From positions 52,501 through 102,389 of the forward strand of contig PQCP01000102.1 in the NCBI GenBank assembly GCA_003062205.1: a stretch of DNA of 49,889 nucleotides, in the 5' to 3' direction. The number at the start of each line of letters is the position of its first letter. Positions within the stretch are counted from its first letter, which is position 1. The notes beneath the pieces are model-generated. The model had not been told where the DNA came from. It ran no database searches and worked only from the letters and a program-made list of their open reading frames with translations. Below, in pieces: positions 10,531 to 19,486 of this stretch. This DNA comes from Candidatus Sedimenticola endophacoides. GTDB taxonomy: Bacteria; Pseudomonadota; Gammaproteobacteria; Chromatiales; Chromatiaceae. The position numbers were made by a program, and so were the translations under genes.

Positions 10531-10588
10531 TCATTGCTTTGAATTCACTCAATTCAGCGATTCCAAATCTGTTCGGGAGTAACACCAT

Positions 10589-11887
10589 ATGAAGATAGCG
10601 GCACTTTTCGCCCCCTTTTTGGGCCTCGCCCCGGGTCTTGCGATGGCGCAGGACGCCACCCTGAATGGGGGCAACACGGCCTGGATCATGGCCTCCACCG
10701 CCCTTGTCCTGTTCATGACCCTGCCGGGCCTGGCGCTGTTCTATGGTGGTCTGGTGCGCTCCAAAAACGTGCTCTCGATTCTGATGCAGTGTTTCTCCAT
10801 CGCGGGTATCGCATCCATTCTCTGGCTGATGTTCGGCTACAGTCTCGCCTTCGGCGAGGGTAACGCCTGGATCGGCGATTTCAGCAAGGCGATGCTGGCG
10901 GGGATCGGACGTGACACCCTGGCCGGCGACATTCCCGAGTCGCTGTTCATGCTGTTTCAGATGACCTTTGCCGTGATCACTCCGGCGCTGATCATCGGTG
11001 GCTTTGCCGAGCGCATGAAATTCTCGGCCGTGCTGCTGTTCAGCGCCATTTGGCTGATCCTGGTCTATGTGCCGGTGACGCATTGGGTGTGGGGCGGTGG
11101 CTGGCTGGGCAGCCTGGGACTGTACGATTTCGCCGGGGGTACCGTGGTGCATATCACCGCCGGTGTGGCGGCGCTGGTGGCGGCGTTGGTGGTGGGGCCG
11201 CGCAAGGGGTTCGGCAGTACCGCGATGCCGCCGCACAACATGACCATGACCGTCACCGGCGCGGGTATGCTCTGGGTCGGCTGGTTCGGTTTCAATGGCG
11301 GTAGCGCCCTGGCGGCGGATGGAAACGGCGCCATGGCGATGCTGGTGACCCATATATCGGCGGCCACCGGTGCGCTGACCTGGACTGCCATCGAGTGGAA
11401 GCGTTTCGGCAAGCCCAGCGCCCTGGGTGGTGTTACCGGCATGGTCGCCGGCCTGGGCACCATCACCCCGGCGTCCGGTTTCGTCGGCCCCGGCGGGGCG
11501 TTGGTCATCGGTCTGCTGGCCGGTGCCGTCTGTTTTGTGTCCACGCAGTACATCAAGCGGGTGCTGAAGATCGATGATTCGCTGGATGTCTTTCCCGTGC
11601 ACGGTGTGGGCGGTATCCTCGGTACCCTGTTGGCTGGCGTATTCTCCTCGACCCAGTTGGGCGTGTTCAGCGGCTATGGGTTTGCCGATGGCATCGACAG
11701 TATGGGGGGGCAGTTCTCGGTTCAGTTCCTGGGGGTGGTCGTCACCATCGCCTTCACGGCCCTGGTCACCTACGCGATATTGAAACTGGTGGCCCTGGTC
11801 ACCGGTGGTCTGCGCGTGGATGTGGAGGAGGAGGTCGAGGGTCTCGATATCGTCTCCCATGAGGAGGTTGGCTACAATATTCACTGA
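10589..11887 (+). CDS. amtB: Ammonium transporter, Amt family
   Basis: 432 aa. A signal-like N-terminus (residues 1-21) precedes eleven predicted membrane helices. Family signatures are present: FYGGLVRSKNVLS, and the twin pore histidines in THWVWGGGW (about H165) and FPVHGVGGILGT (about H337). It conducts ammonium/ammonia across the inner membrane. In other bacteria GlnK blocks it under nitrogen excess, but no glnK lies beside it here. The sigma-54 promoter and NtrC dyad upstream indicate induction under nitrogen limitation. The ATG at 10589 follows GGGAGT at a good distance. A bidirectional terminator follows. Confidence 0.96.
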   Translation: MKIAALFAPFLGLAPGLAMAQDATLNGGNTAWIMASTALVLFMTLPGLALFYGGLVRSKNVLSILMQCFSIAGIASILWLMFGYSLAFGEGNAWIGDFSKAMLAGIGRDTLAGDIPESLFMLFQMTFAVITPALIIGGFAERMKFSAVLLFSAIWLILVYVPVTHWVWGGGWLGSLGLYDFAGGTVVHITAGVAALVAALVVGPRKGFGSTAMPPHNMTMTVTGAGMLWVGWFGFNGGSALAADGNGAMAMLVTHISAATGALTWTAIEWKRFGKPSALGGVTGMVAGLGTITPASGFVGPGGALVIGLLAGAVCFVSTQYIKRVLKIDDSLDVFPVHGVGGILGTLLAGVFSSTQLGVFSGYGFADGIDSMGGQFSVQFLGVVVTIAFTALVTYAILKLVALVTGGLRVDVEEEVEGLDIVSHEEVGYNIH

Positions 11888-11895
11888 TGGCGGTT

Positions 11896-11930
11896 GTGCC
11901 GTTAGCGGCGCTGGTCGCCGCTAGCGGCAC
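11896..11930. repeat. Long hairpin after amtB
   Basis: Two 15-nt arms, GTGCCGTTAGCGGCG and CGCCGCTAGCGGCAC, flank a 5-nt loop with one mismatch. It lacks a T-run, so it may protect the 3' end of the mRNA rather than terminate. Confidence 0.6.
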
Positions 11931-11937
11931 AGATATG

Positions 11938-11978
11938 AAAAAAGCGCCACCTCCGGTTGGAGGATGGCGCTTTTTGTA
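11938..11978. terminator. Bidirectional terminator between amtB and tRNA-Pro
   Basis: AAAAAGCGCCA-CCTCC-GGTT-GGAGG-ATGGCGCTTTTT. A-run and T-run flank the stem, so it can serve amtB (+) and tRNA-Pro (-). Confidence 0.85.
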
Positions 11979-11979
11979 T

Positions 11980-12056
11980 TGGTCGGGGTGAGAGGATTCG
12001 AACCTCCGGCCCCTGCCTCCCGAAGGCAGTGCTCTACCAGGCTGAGCTACACCCCG
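11980..12056 (-). tRNA. tRNA-Pro (anticodon CGG)
   Basis: 77 nt including CCA. Read on the minus strand, CGGGGTG pairs with CACCCCG, the anticodon stem is CTGCC/GGCAG with loop TTCGGGA, and the T-loop GGTTCGAATCC is typical. The anticodon CGG reads CCG. Confidence 0.96.
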
Positions 12057-12067
12057 ATGATTGGTGC

Positions 12068-13036
12068 TCAGTGGCTGCGCTTGACAGAGAATTCCGCTAT
12101 CGCGGCAAGCGCGTGGCGATAGGGTGTGTCGGGCAGGGCATCCAGGGCCTGGATCGCCTTGTCCGCCTCTTCTGTGGCGAGGCGTGAAGTGTACTCAATC
12201 GCATCGGTGGATTCAATCGCATTCATCACGATTTCGATGTGTTCCCGCCCGCCCTTTTCGATCGCTTCGCGCAGTGCCGCCTGTTGCTCAGCGCCGCCGA
12301 CGGCCATGGCCCGCAGCAGGGGCAGGGTGGGCTTGCCCTCCTCCAGATCGTCGCCGATGTTTTTTCCTATCTCGTCGCCGCAGGCGCTGTAGTCCAGGGC
12401 GTCGTCGACGATCTGGAAGGCGATGCCGAGGTGCAGGCCGTAGGCGGCCAGTGCCTGCTCCTGTGCTTCGGGAGCCAGATTGACCACTGCGCCCAGCTGG
12501 GCGCCGGCCTCGAACAGGGTGGCGGTCTTGCGCAGGATCACCTCACGGTACTGCTCTTCGGTGGTGTCCGGGTTGTTGCAGTTGAGCAGTTGCAACACCT
12601 CTCCCTCGGCGATGCGGTTGGTGGCGGTGGAGAGGATCTGCATCACCCGCATCCGATCCACCGCCACCATCATTTCGAAGGAGCGGGAGTAGAGAAAGTC
12701 CCCCACCAGCACACTGGCGGCGTTGCCCCAGACGGCGTTGGCTGTATCGCGGTTGCGGCGCAGCTCGGAGCCGTCCACCACATCGTCATGCAGCAGCGTG
12801 GCGGTATGGATGAACTCGATCACCGCGGCCAGCTCGATGTGTTTGTCGCCCTGGTAGCCGAGGGCGCGGGCGGCGAGCAGCACGATCATCGGGCGCAGCC
12901 GTTTGCCGCCGCTGTTGACGATATACTGGCCGATCTGGTTGATCAGGATGACGTCGGAGTGGAGGCGGCGCAGGATGAGGTCGTCCACTGCCGCCAGGTC
13001 CTCAGCGATCAGCTGGCGGATTTCGGAGATATCCAT
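12068..13036 (-). CDS. ispB: Octaprenyl diphosphate synthase (trans-polyprenyl synthase)
   Basis: 322 aa, the family length. It elongates farnesyl diphosphate with isopentenyl diphosphate to make the ubiquinone side chain. The first aspartate-rich motif is DDVVD (residues 84-88) and the second is DDALD (211-215), with GGKRLRP at 43-49 for substrate binding. The gene is read divergently from rplU-rpmA, as in many gammaproteobacteria, and towards tRNA-Pro. The ATG at 13036 gives the expected MDISEIRQLI N-terminus. The chain length produced cannot be deduced with certainty from the sequence alone. Confidence 0.95.
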   Translation of the reverse strand: MDISEIRQLIAEDLAAVDDLILRRLHSDVILINQIGQYIVNSGGKRLRPMIVLLAARALGYQGDKHIELAAVIEFIHTATLLHDDVVDGSELRRNRDTANAVWGNAASVLVGDFLYSRSFEMMVAVDRMRVMQILSTATNRIAEGEVLQLLNCNNPDTTEEQYREVILRKTATLFEAGAQLGAVVNLAPEAQEQALAAYGLHLGIAFQIVDDALDYSACGDEIGKNIGDDLEEGKPTLPLLRAMAVGGAEQQAALREAIEKGGREHIEIVMNAIESTDAIEYTSRLATEEADKAIQALDALPDTPYRHALAAIAEFSVKRSH

Positions 13037-13268
13037 TGGGCTCTATCTTTAAATATCAGGTGTGGTCGAGGGTGTGCGAAATAGCGCATGCTAGGAGCGC
13101 CTCCGCTCCCTGTCAAGCCGCGAGCGCCACCACAACCCGGTGAAAATGAAAAAATAACACCCAATTGGTTTGACCTGGGGGGCCGTCGCGGGTAAAATTC
13201 CGCCTCTTTCGTGACGTGCGCTGATGCGTGCGCCACACTACGGAACAGATTATTTGCGGAGATTTGGT

Positions 13269-13583
13269 ATGTATGCCGTAATTCAGACCGGGGGTAAGCA
13301 GTACCGGGTTTCCGAGGGCGACACCCTCAAGGTGGAGAAGCTGGGCGCCGAAGCAGGCGCCTCTGTGGATCTCGATAAGGTGCTGATGGTTGCCGACGGT
13401 GAAGATATAAAGATTGGTACTCCCTACGTGGATGGCGGTAAGGTCACGGCGACCGTCAAGTCTCACGGTCGGGGTAAGAAGGTCAATATCATCAAGTTCA
13501 GACGCCGCAAGCATCACATGAAGCGGCAGGGCCATCGGCAGTCGTATACCGAACTTGAGATTACTGGAATCAGCGCGGGCTGA
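13269..13583 (+). CDS. rplU: Large-subunit ribosomal protein L21
   Basis: 104 aa, normal length. The N-terminus [14 protein letters not shown] and the basic segment [16 protein letters not shown] are diagnostic. It binds domain I of 23S rRNA and helps early 50S assembly. The ATG at 13269 is chosen over an open frame that runs upstream; GGAGA lies 7-9 bp before it. It heads the rplU-rpmA-obg-proB cluster and is transcribed away from ispB. Confidence 0.98.
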   Translation: MYAVIQTGGKQYRVSEGDTLKVEKLGAEAGASVDLDKVLMVADGEDIKIGTPYVDGGKVTATVKSHGRGKKVNIIKFRRRKHHMKRQGHRQSYTELEITGISAG

Positions 13584-13598
13584 GGGAAGGTACAGACA

Positions 13599-13856
13599 AT
13601 GGCACATAAAAAAGCAGGCGGCAGTACACGCAACGGCCGCGATTCAGAGTCCAAGCGTCTTGGCGTGAAGATCTTCGGTGGCCAGAGCGTCACTGCCGGC
13701 AGCATCATCGTGCGCCAGCGCGGCACCCGGTTCCACGACGGCGAAAATGTGGGCTGCGGCCGGGATCACACCCTGTTCGCCACCGCCGACGGCGTCGTCA
13801 AGTTCGAGATCAAGGGGCCCAGGAACCGGAAATACGTGAGCGTGGTTCCGGCCTGA
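13599..13856 (+). CDS. rpmA: Large-subunit ribosomal protein L27
   Basis: 85 aa. The N-terminus [20 protein letters not shown] is the conserved flexible tail that reaches the peptidyl-transferase centre. There is no cleavable extension like that of Firmicutes. The gene lies 15 bp after rplU, with a ribosome binding site GGGAAGG. A terminator-like hairpin separates it from obg. Confidence 0.98.
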   Translation: MAHKKAGGSTRNGRDSESKRLGVKIFGGQSVTAGSIIVRQRGTRFHDGENVGCGRDHTLFATADGVVKFEIKGPRNRKYVSVVPA

Positions 13857-13883
13857 TTGCGCCACACAGCCGTTCAGCAGGGG

Positions 13884-15018
<1,135 letters not shown>

Positions 15019-15023
15019 TTTCC

Positions 15024-16151
15024 ATGCACATCACCCGTGATCAGATACCGAATACCCGTCGCTGGGTGGTCAAGATCGGCAGCGCCCTGCTCACCGGGGA
15101 CGGCAAGGGACTGGCCCGCGAGGCGCTCTCCTCCTGGGTCCAGCAGATGGCCGACTGGGTTTTGGCCGGCAATGAGCTGGTGCTGGTCTCCTCCGGGGCG
15201 GTGGCCGAAGGGATGAGCCGCATGGGGTGGCGCGTTCGGCCCAAGACCCTGCACGAACTGCAGGCGGCTGCCGCGATCGGCCAGATGGGGTTGATCCGGG
15301 CCTATGAGGCCTGCTTTCTGAAGCGGGGCCTGCACACCGCCCAGGTGTTGCTGACCCACGATGACCTGATCAGCCGCTCGCGCTATCTCAATGCCCGCAG
15401 TACCCTGCGGACCCTGATCGAGCTGGGCGTGGTGCCGGTGGTCAATGAAAACGACACGGTCGCCAACGACGAACTGCGCTTCGGCGACAACGACACCCTT
15501 GCCGCCCTGGTCGCCAATCTGGTGGAGGCCGATCTGCTGGTGCTGCTGACCGACCAGGATGGGTTGTACGACAGCGATCCGCGCTTCAATCCCCAGGCCA
15601 GGCTGATCTCCGAGAGCCGGGTCAGCAGCTCATCGCTGGATGAGGCCGCGGGAGACAGTGCCAGTGGTCTTGGTCGGGGCGGGATGCTCACCAAGGTGCG
15701 CGCGGCCCGCCTCGCCGCCCGCTCAGGCGCGGCCACCGTCATTGCACCGGGCCGGGGTGATGAGGTGTTGCGGCGCATCGCCCGGGGGGAGCGGGTCGGT
15801 ACACTGTTGACCCCGGTAGACCAGCCCGAGGCGGCGCGCAAGCGCTGGCTGGCGGGGCATCTGAAGGTACAGGGGAGTCTGGAGCTGGATGCCGGGGCGG
15901 TGCGCGTATTGCGTGACTCGGGCCGAAGTCTGCTGGCGGTCGGTGTGCGGGCGGTACACGGCAACTTCAAGCGTGGTGAGGTGGTCTCCTGCATCGACCC
16001 CGAAGGCAGGGAGGTAGCGCGCGGTCTGGTCAACTATGGACACAAGGAGGCGGAGCTGATCCGCGGGCACTCCTCTCGGGAGATTGAGTCGGTCCTCGGT
16101 TATGTGGATGAGGAGGAGCTCATTCACCGTGACAACCTGGTCCTGGTGTAG
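15024..16151 (+). CDS. proB: Glutamate 5-kinase
   Basis: 375 aa. It phosphorylates L-glutamate as the first step of proline synthesis. The amino-acid kinase domain (residues 1-260) includes [13 protein letters not shown] near the N-terminus and [24 protein letters not shown]-terminal PUA domain (about 280-360) follows, so it is the long form. Proline feedback inhibition is known for the family. The start codon ATG lies 5 bp after obg; proA is not adjacent. Confidence 0.96.
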   Translation: MHITRDQIPNTRRWVVKIGSALLTGDGKGLAREALSSWVQQMADWVLAGNELVLVSSGAVAEGMSRMGWRVRPKTLHELQAAAAIGQMGLIRAYEACFLKRGLHTAQVLLTHDDLISRSRYLNARSTLRTLIELGVVPVVNENDTVANDELRFGDNDTLAALVANLVEADLLVLLTDQDGLYDSDPRFNPQARLISESRVSSSSLDEAAGDSASGLGRGGMLTKVRAARLAARSGAATVIAPGRGDEVLRRIARGERVGTLLTPVDQPEAARKRWLAGHLKVQGSLELDAGAVRVLRDSGRSLLAVGVRAVHGNFKRGEVVSCIDPEGREVARGLVNYGHKEAELIRGHSSREIESVLGYVDEEELIHRDNLVLV

Positions 16152-16198
16152 GGATCTCCTTAGCGCAGGCGCGCGCGGTGTTGCGCTCTCCCACGCAT

Positions 16199-16227
16199 AA
16201 AAAAACCGGCTTGTGGCCGGTTTTTTT
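16199..16227. terminator. Bidirectional terminator between proB and rpsT
   Basis: AAAAAAACCGGC and GCCGGTTTTTTT form a perfect 12-bp stem around TTGTG and serve the two convergent genes. Confidence 0.93.
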
Positions 16228-16246
16228 CAAGCACAGGGACGGGGTA

Positions 16247-16507
16247 TTACATCGCCTTGATCTGTGCGTTGAGACGACTCTTGTGGCGGGCAGCCTTGTT
16301 CTTGTGGATAAGGCCCCTGTCCGCGGCACGGTCGATCACCGGAGTCGCCTGCTTGAAAGCTTCGGAAGCCGCTTCCTTGTCCCCAGCGCCAATGGCCTTT
16401 ACCACTTTCTTGAGGTAGGTGCGCATCATGCTGCGGCGGGAGGCGTTGTGCTGGCGATGCAGTTCGGCCTGGCGCGCGCGTTTGCGGGCTTGTGCTGAGT
16501 TGGCCAA
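16247..16507 (-). CDS. rpsT: Small-subunit ribosomal protein S20
   Basis: 86 aa. The basic helical sequence [20 protein letters not shown] is diagnostic. S20 is a primary 16S rRNA binder. The start codon is TTG at 16507, preceded by AGGAG. Escherichia coli rpsT also starts with UUG, and this weak start takes part in its autoregulation, so the same control is likely here. The gene is monocistronic, with its own promoter (16552-16580) and terminator. Confidence 0.97.
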   Translation of the reverse strand: MANSAQARKRARQAELHRQHNASRRSMMRTYLKKVVKAIGAGDKEAASEAFKQATPVIDRAADRGLIHKNKAARHKSRLNAQIKAM

Positions 16508-16551
16508 GATGACTCTCCTAAAAAATTCGTTAATGCTCGAAAGAGCGCGGT

Positions 16552-16580
16552 ATTGTGATGGCAGGCGGGGTGTTTGTCAA
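16552..16580 (-). promoter_or_regulatory. Sigma-70 promoter of rpsT
   Basis: On the minus strand TTGACA (16575-16580), a 17-bp spacer and CACAAT (16552-16557) lie about 45 bp before the TTG start. Confidence 0.7.
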
Positions 16581-16764
16581 CACCCTGCGGCATTTCCGGC
16601 GAGGGTGGCGCCGGCCGGGGGGTGCGCCTGGGGCTTTTCAGGGCAGGGTATCTGAATCCGGCAGGGTGCGAAGCGCTCACGCGGCGCTAAACGGATCGCT
16701 TAACGCCCCGCGCTGCCCGGAACCCCGCTCTTCCCGACTCCGGTGTGATTTCCGCACCAGGCGG

Positions 16765-16770
16765 TATAAT
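16765..16770 (+). promoter_or_regulatory. -10 element upstream of murJ
   Basis: A perfect TATAAT lies 33 bp before the murJ ATG. No good -35 hexamer is seen. The rest of the 296-bp stretch 16508-16803 holds only the rpsT leader and promoter. Confidence 0.5.
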
Positions 16771-16803
16771 GGCACCGTTCATCAGATCGATCGCGGAGAG
16801 CGC

Positions 16804-18333
16804 ATGTTCAAATACCTGGCCAAGGTGGGCTCCAACACCCTGCTCTCGCGTATCCTCGGCTTTGTCCGGGACCTGGTGCTGGCGCACGTCTTTGGCGCCA
16901 ATGCCGGGACCGATGCCTTCTTTGTCGCCTTCAAAATCCCCAATTTTCTGCGTCGGCTGTTCGCCGAGGGGGCCTTCTCGGTGGCCTTCGTACCGGTGCT
17001 CGCCGAATATAAGGAGAAACGCGGGTTCGATGAGCTGAAACGCTTCGTTGACCGGGTGGCGGGTACCCTAGGGGCGGTGTTGCTGGCGGTCACGGTGGTT
17101 GGCGTGCTGGGTGCGCCGGCCCTGATCTCCGTGTTCGGTGCCGGGTTTCTGGCCAAGGGCGACCAGACGACCTTCTGGCTGGCCAGCGACATGTTGCGTC
17201 TGACCTTCCCCTATCTGCTGTTCATCTCCCTGACTGCCTTCGCCGGCGGTATCCTCAACGCACATAACCGGTTCGGGGTGCCGGCCTTCACCCCGGTGTT
17301 GCTGAATATTGCCCTGATCAGTTGCGCCCTGTGGCTGGCGCCGCTGATGCAGCGCCCGATCATGGCCCTGGCCTGGGGTGTGTTGTTGGCGGGTATCCTG
17401 CAACTGCTGTTTCAATACCCGTTCCTGCGCCGGTTGCGCCTGGCGCCCCGGTTTCGCTTCGCGCCCCGCGACGAGGGGGTGCGGCGCATCGGCCGGCTCA
17501 TGCTGCCGGCCCTGTTCGGGGTCTCGGTGACTCAGCTCAATCTGCTGCTCGATACCCTGATCGCCTCCTTTCTGGCCAGCGGCAGCATCTCCTGGCTCTA
17601 CTACTCCGACCGTCTGATGGAATTTCCCCTGGGGGTGCTCGGGGTGGCGCTGGGGACGGTGATCCTGCCCAGCCTCTCCAGTCATCACGCCAACGCCTCA
17701 CGGGAGGCCTTCTCCCGCACCATCGATTGGGCGCTGCGCTGGGCGCTGCTGTTCGGCCTGCCGGCGGCGGTGGGGCTGTTCCTGCTCTCCGGTCCGATGA
17801 TCGCCACCCTGTTCCACTCCGACGCCTTCGATGCCCAGGATGTGTTGATGTCGCGGCGCAGCTTGATGGCCTACTCCCTGGGGCTGCTCCCGTTTATCCT
17901 GATCAAGGTCTTCGCCCCGGGTTTCTACGCGCGCCAGGATACCGCCACGCCGGTGCGCTTCGCGGTGATCGCCATGCTGAGCAACATGGTGCTCAACCTC
18001 GCGTTGGTCTTTCCCCTGGCCCATGCCGGGCTGGCGCTGGCGACCACGCTCTCGGCCTCGCTGAACGCACTCCTGCTCTACCGCGGGCTGCGACAGGCGG
18101 GGGCCTACCAGCCGGATCCGGGCTGGCGGCGGCTGCTAGCGCGGGCGGTTCCGGCCAGTGCGCTGATGGGCCTGGTGCTCTACCTGGGGGCCGGGGATCT
18201 GGCGCTGTGGCTGGAACTGGATGGCGTGGAGCGGGCCGCCCGGCTTTTGTTGTGGGTGGCTGCGGGGGCGGGCGCATATTTCACCGCACTGTATCTCCTG
18301 GGTGTTCGTCCAAGGGATTTTCGCGGCGCCTGA
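16804..18333 (+). CDS. murJ: Lipid II flippase MurJ (MviN)
   Basis: 509 aa with about 14 membrane helices (MOP exporter superfamily). The N-terminus MFKYLAKVGSNTLLSRILGF, the segment GANAGTDAFFVAFKIPNFLR and the helix-7/8 region are typical. It flips the peptidoglycan precursor lipid II to the periplasmic side. The frame is open upstream to 16555, but the ATG at 16804 matches the family start and follows GGAGAG. murJ-ribF-ileS-lspA is a conserved gammaproteobacterial order. rpsT is transcribed divergently just upstream, again as is usual. Confidence 0.97.
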   Translation: MFKYLAKVGSNTLLSRILGFVRDLVLAHVFGANAGTDAFFVAFKIPNFLRRLFAEGAFSVAFVPVLAEYKEKRGFDELKRFVDRVAGTLGAVLLAVTVVGVLGAPALISVFGAGFLAKGDQTTFWLASDMLRLTFPYLLFISLTAFAGGILNAHNRFGVPAFTPVLLNIALISCALWLAPLMQRPIMALAWGVLLAGILQLLFQYPFLRRLRLAPRFRFAPRDEGVRRIGRLMLPALFGVSVTQLNLLLDTLIASFLASGSISWLYYSDRLMEFPLGVLGVALGTVILPSLSSHHANASREAFSRTIDWALRWALLFGLPAAVGLFLLSGPMIATLFHSDAFDAQDVLMSRRSLMAYSLGLLPFILIKVFAPGFYARQDTATPVRFAVIAMLSNMVLNLALVFPLAHAGLALATTLSASLNALLLYRGLRQAGAYQPDPGWRRLLARAVPASALMGLVLYLGAGDLALWLELDGVERAARLLLWVAAGAGAYFTALYLLGVRPRDFRGA

Positions 18334-18405
18334 ATTCCTTGCTGAAACCGGGCTGGCTGGGCGATTTTTGCCGCCGATGCGAGCGACTTGCCGGGAAAGT
18401 TGCCC

Positions 18406-18411
18406 TATAAT
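18406..18411 (+). promoter_or_regulatory. -10 element upstream of ribF
   Basis: A perfect TATAAT lies 37 bp before the ribF ATG, followed by a small hairpin GACCG-TTT-CGGTC. The -35 is weak. Confidence 0.45.
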
Positions 18412-18448
18412 AGACCGTTTCGGTCTGTTCGCCTGGTATTGGGTAGAG

Positions 18449-19402
18449 ATGCAGGTTATCCGCGGCTTACACAATTTGCGTATCCGGCATAGGGGCTGCG
18501 TCGCCACCATCGGCAACTTCGACGGGGTGCACCTGGGGCATCAGTCGGTGTTTCGACACCTCAAGGAGAAGGCGGCCGAGTTTGGGCTGCCCGCCACGGT
18601 GGTCACCTTCGAGCCGCAGCCGCAGGAGTTTTTCGCCCCCGCCAGCGCGCCGGCGCGTCTGACCCGCCTGCGCGAGAAGTTGCAGGCGCTCAAGGATGCG
18701 GGCATCGAACGGGTGGTGTTGCTGGAGTTTAACGCAAGGCTGGCCGCGTTGGGGGCCGACGCCTTCATCCGCGAACTGCTGATCGAGGGGTTGGCGGTGC
18801 GCTACCTGTTCGTGGGGGATGATTTCCGTTTCGGCCAGGGGCGCGGCGGCGATATCGGGCTGCTGCGGCAGGCCGGCCGTGAGCACGGCTTCGGGGTGGA
18901 AAACATGAACACCTTCGCGGTGGGCGAGGCCCGGGTCAGCAGCACCCGTATCCGCGAGGCCCTGGCCGCGGGCGATCTGGAGCAGGCCGCCAGGAATCTG
19001 GGCCGCCCCTACCGGATCTGCGGGCGTGTGGCCCATGGACATGCGCGCGGGCGCAGCATCGGCTTCCCCACCGCCAACATCGACCTGCACCGTAAGGTGA
19101 GTCCCTTGCGCGGGGTGTTCGCGGTGCGTGTACTGGGCCTGGGCGGGCGGTCTCTGCCGGCGGTGGCCAATATCGGTAACCGGCCGACGGTACGGGGGGA
19201 CGACCGCTATCTGCTGGAGGTGCACATCTTCGATTTTGAGCGGCAGATCTACGGCGAGCATGTGCAGGTGGAGTTCTGCCAGCGCATTCGCGATGAGATG
19301 CGATTCGACTCTTTCGAGGCTTTGCGCCGGCAGATCGAGCGCGACGCCGGGGTGGCGCGGGCCTTTTTTGGCCTTGACGCGGCGGGCTGCCGCGCCTCCT
19401 GA
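18449..19402 (+). CDS. ribF: Bifunctional riboflavin kinase / FAD synthetase
   Basis: 317 aa, the usual length. The N-terminal FMN adenylyltransferase half has GNFDGVHLGH (residues 22-31). The C-terminal flavokinase half has GFPTANIDL (about 205-213). Together they convert riboflavin to FMN and FAD. The start at 18449 (ATG after GGTAGAG) is chosen by homology; the frame is open upstream into the end of murJ. Its own -10 box lies in the intergenic gap, and ileS follows 84 bp downstream. Confidence 0.96.
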   Translation: MQVIRGLHNLRIRHRGCVATIGNFDGVHLGHQSVFRHLKEKAAEFGLPATVVTFEPQPQEFFAPASAPARLTRLREKLQALKDAGIERVVLLEFNARLAALGADAFIRELLIEGLAVRYLFVGDDFRFGQGRGGDIGLLRQAGREHGFGVENMNTFAVGEARVSSTRIREALAAGDLEQAARNLGRPYRICGRVAHGHARGRSIGFPTANIDLHRKVSPLRGVFAVRVLGLGGRSLPAVANIGNRPTVRGDDRYLLEVHIFDFERQIYGEHVQVEFCQRIRDEMRFDSFEALRRQIERDAGVARAFFGLDAAGCRAS

Positions 19403-19486
19403 GGGTCGCGGTAGCGGCTATCCGGCCACCGAGCGACGATGTTTTTGAACCCATATTGATGATTTGAAGCGAGAAGGCAGCAGGCC

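Larger units (their letters stand above)
9843..10588. other. 746-bp intergenic region with structured elements and the amt promoter
   Basis: No open frame here has coding character. It holds an H-type pseudoknot candidate (9936-9991), a candidate small RNA ending at a terminator (10371-10400), an NtrC-type dyad (10437-10451) and a sigma-54 promoter (10515-10530). The stretch 10040-10290 is GC-rich; I see nothing specific in it. Confidence 0.7.

Noticed and set aside
10511..11884. 457-codon open frame antisense to amtB
   Set aside because: A His/Gln/Asp-rich shadow of the amt gene in a GC-rich genome; amtB is certain.
19403..19486. T-box or other leader before ileS
   Set aside because: The 84-bp gap has no T-box sequence or specifier hairpin, and T-boxes are not expected in gammaproteobacteria.
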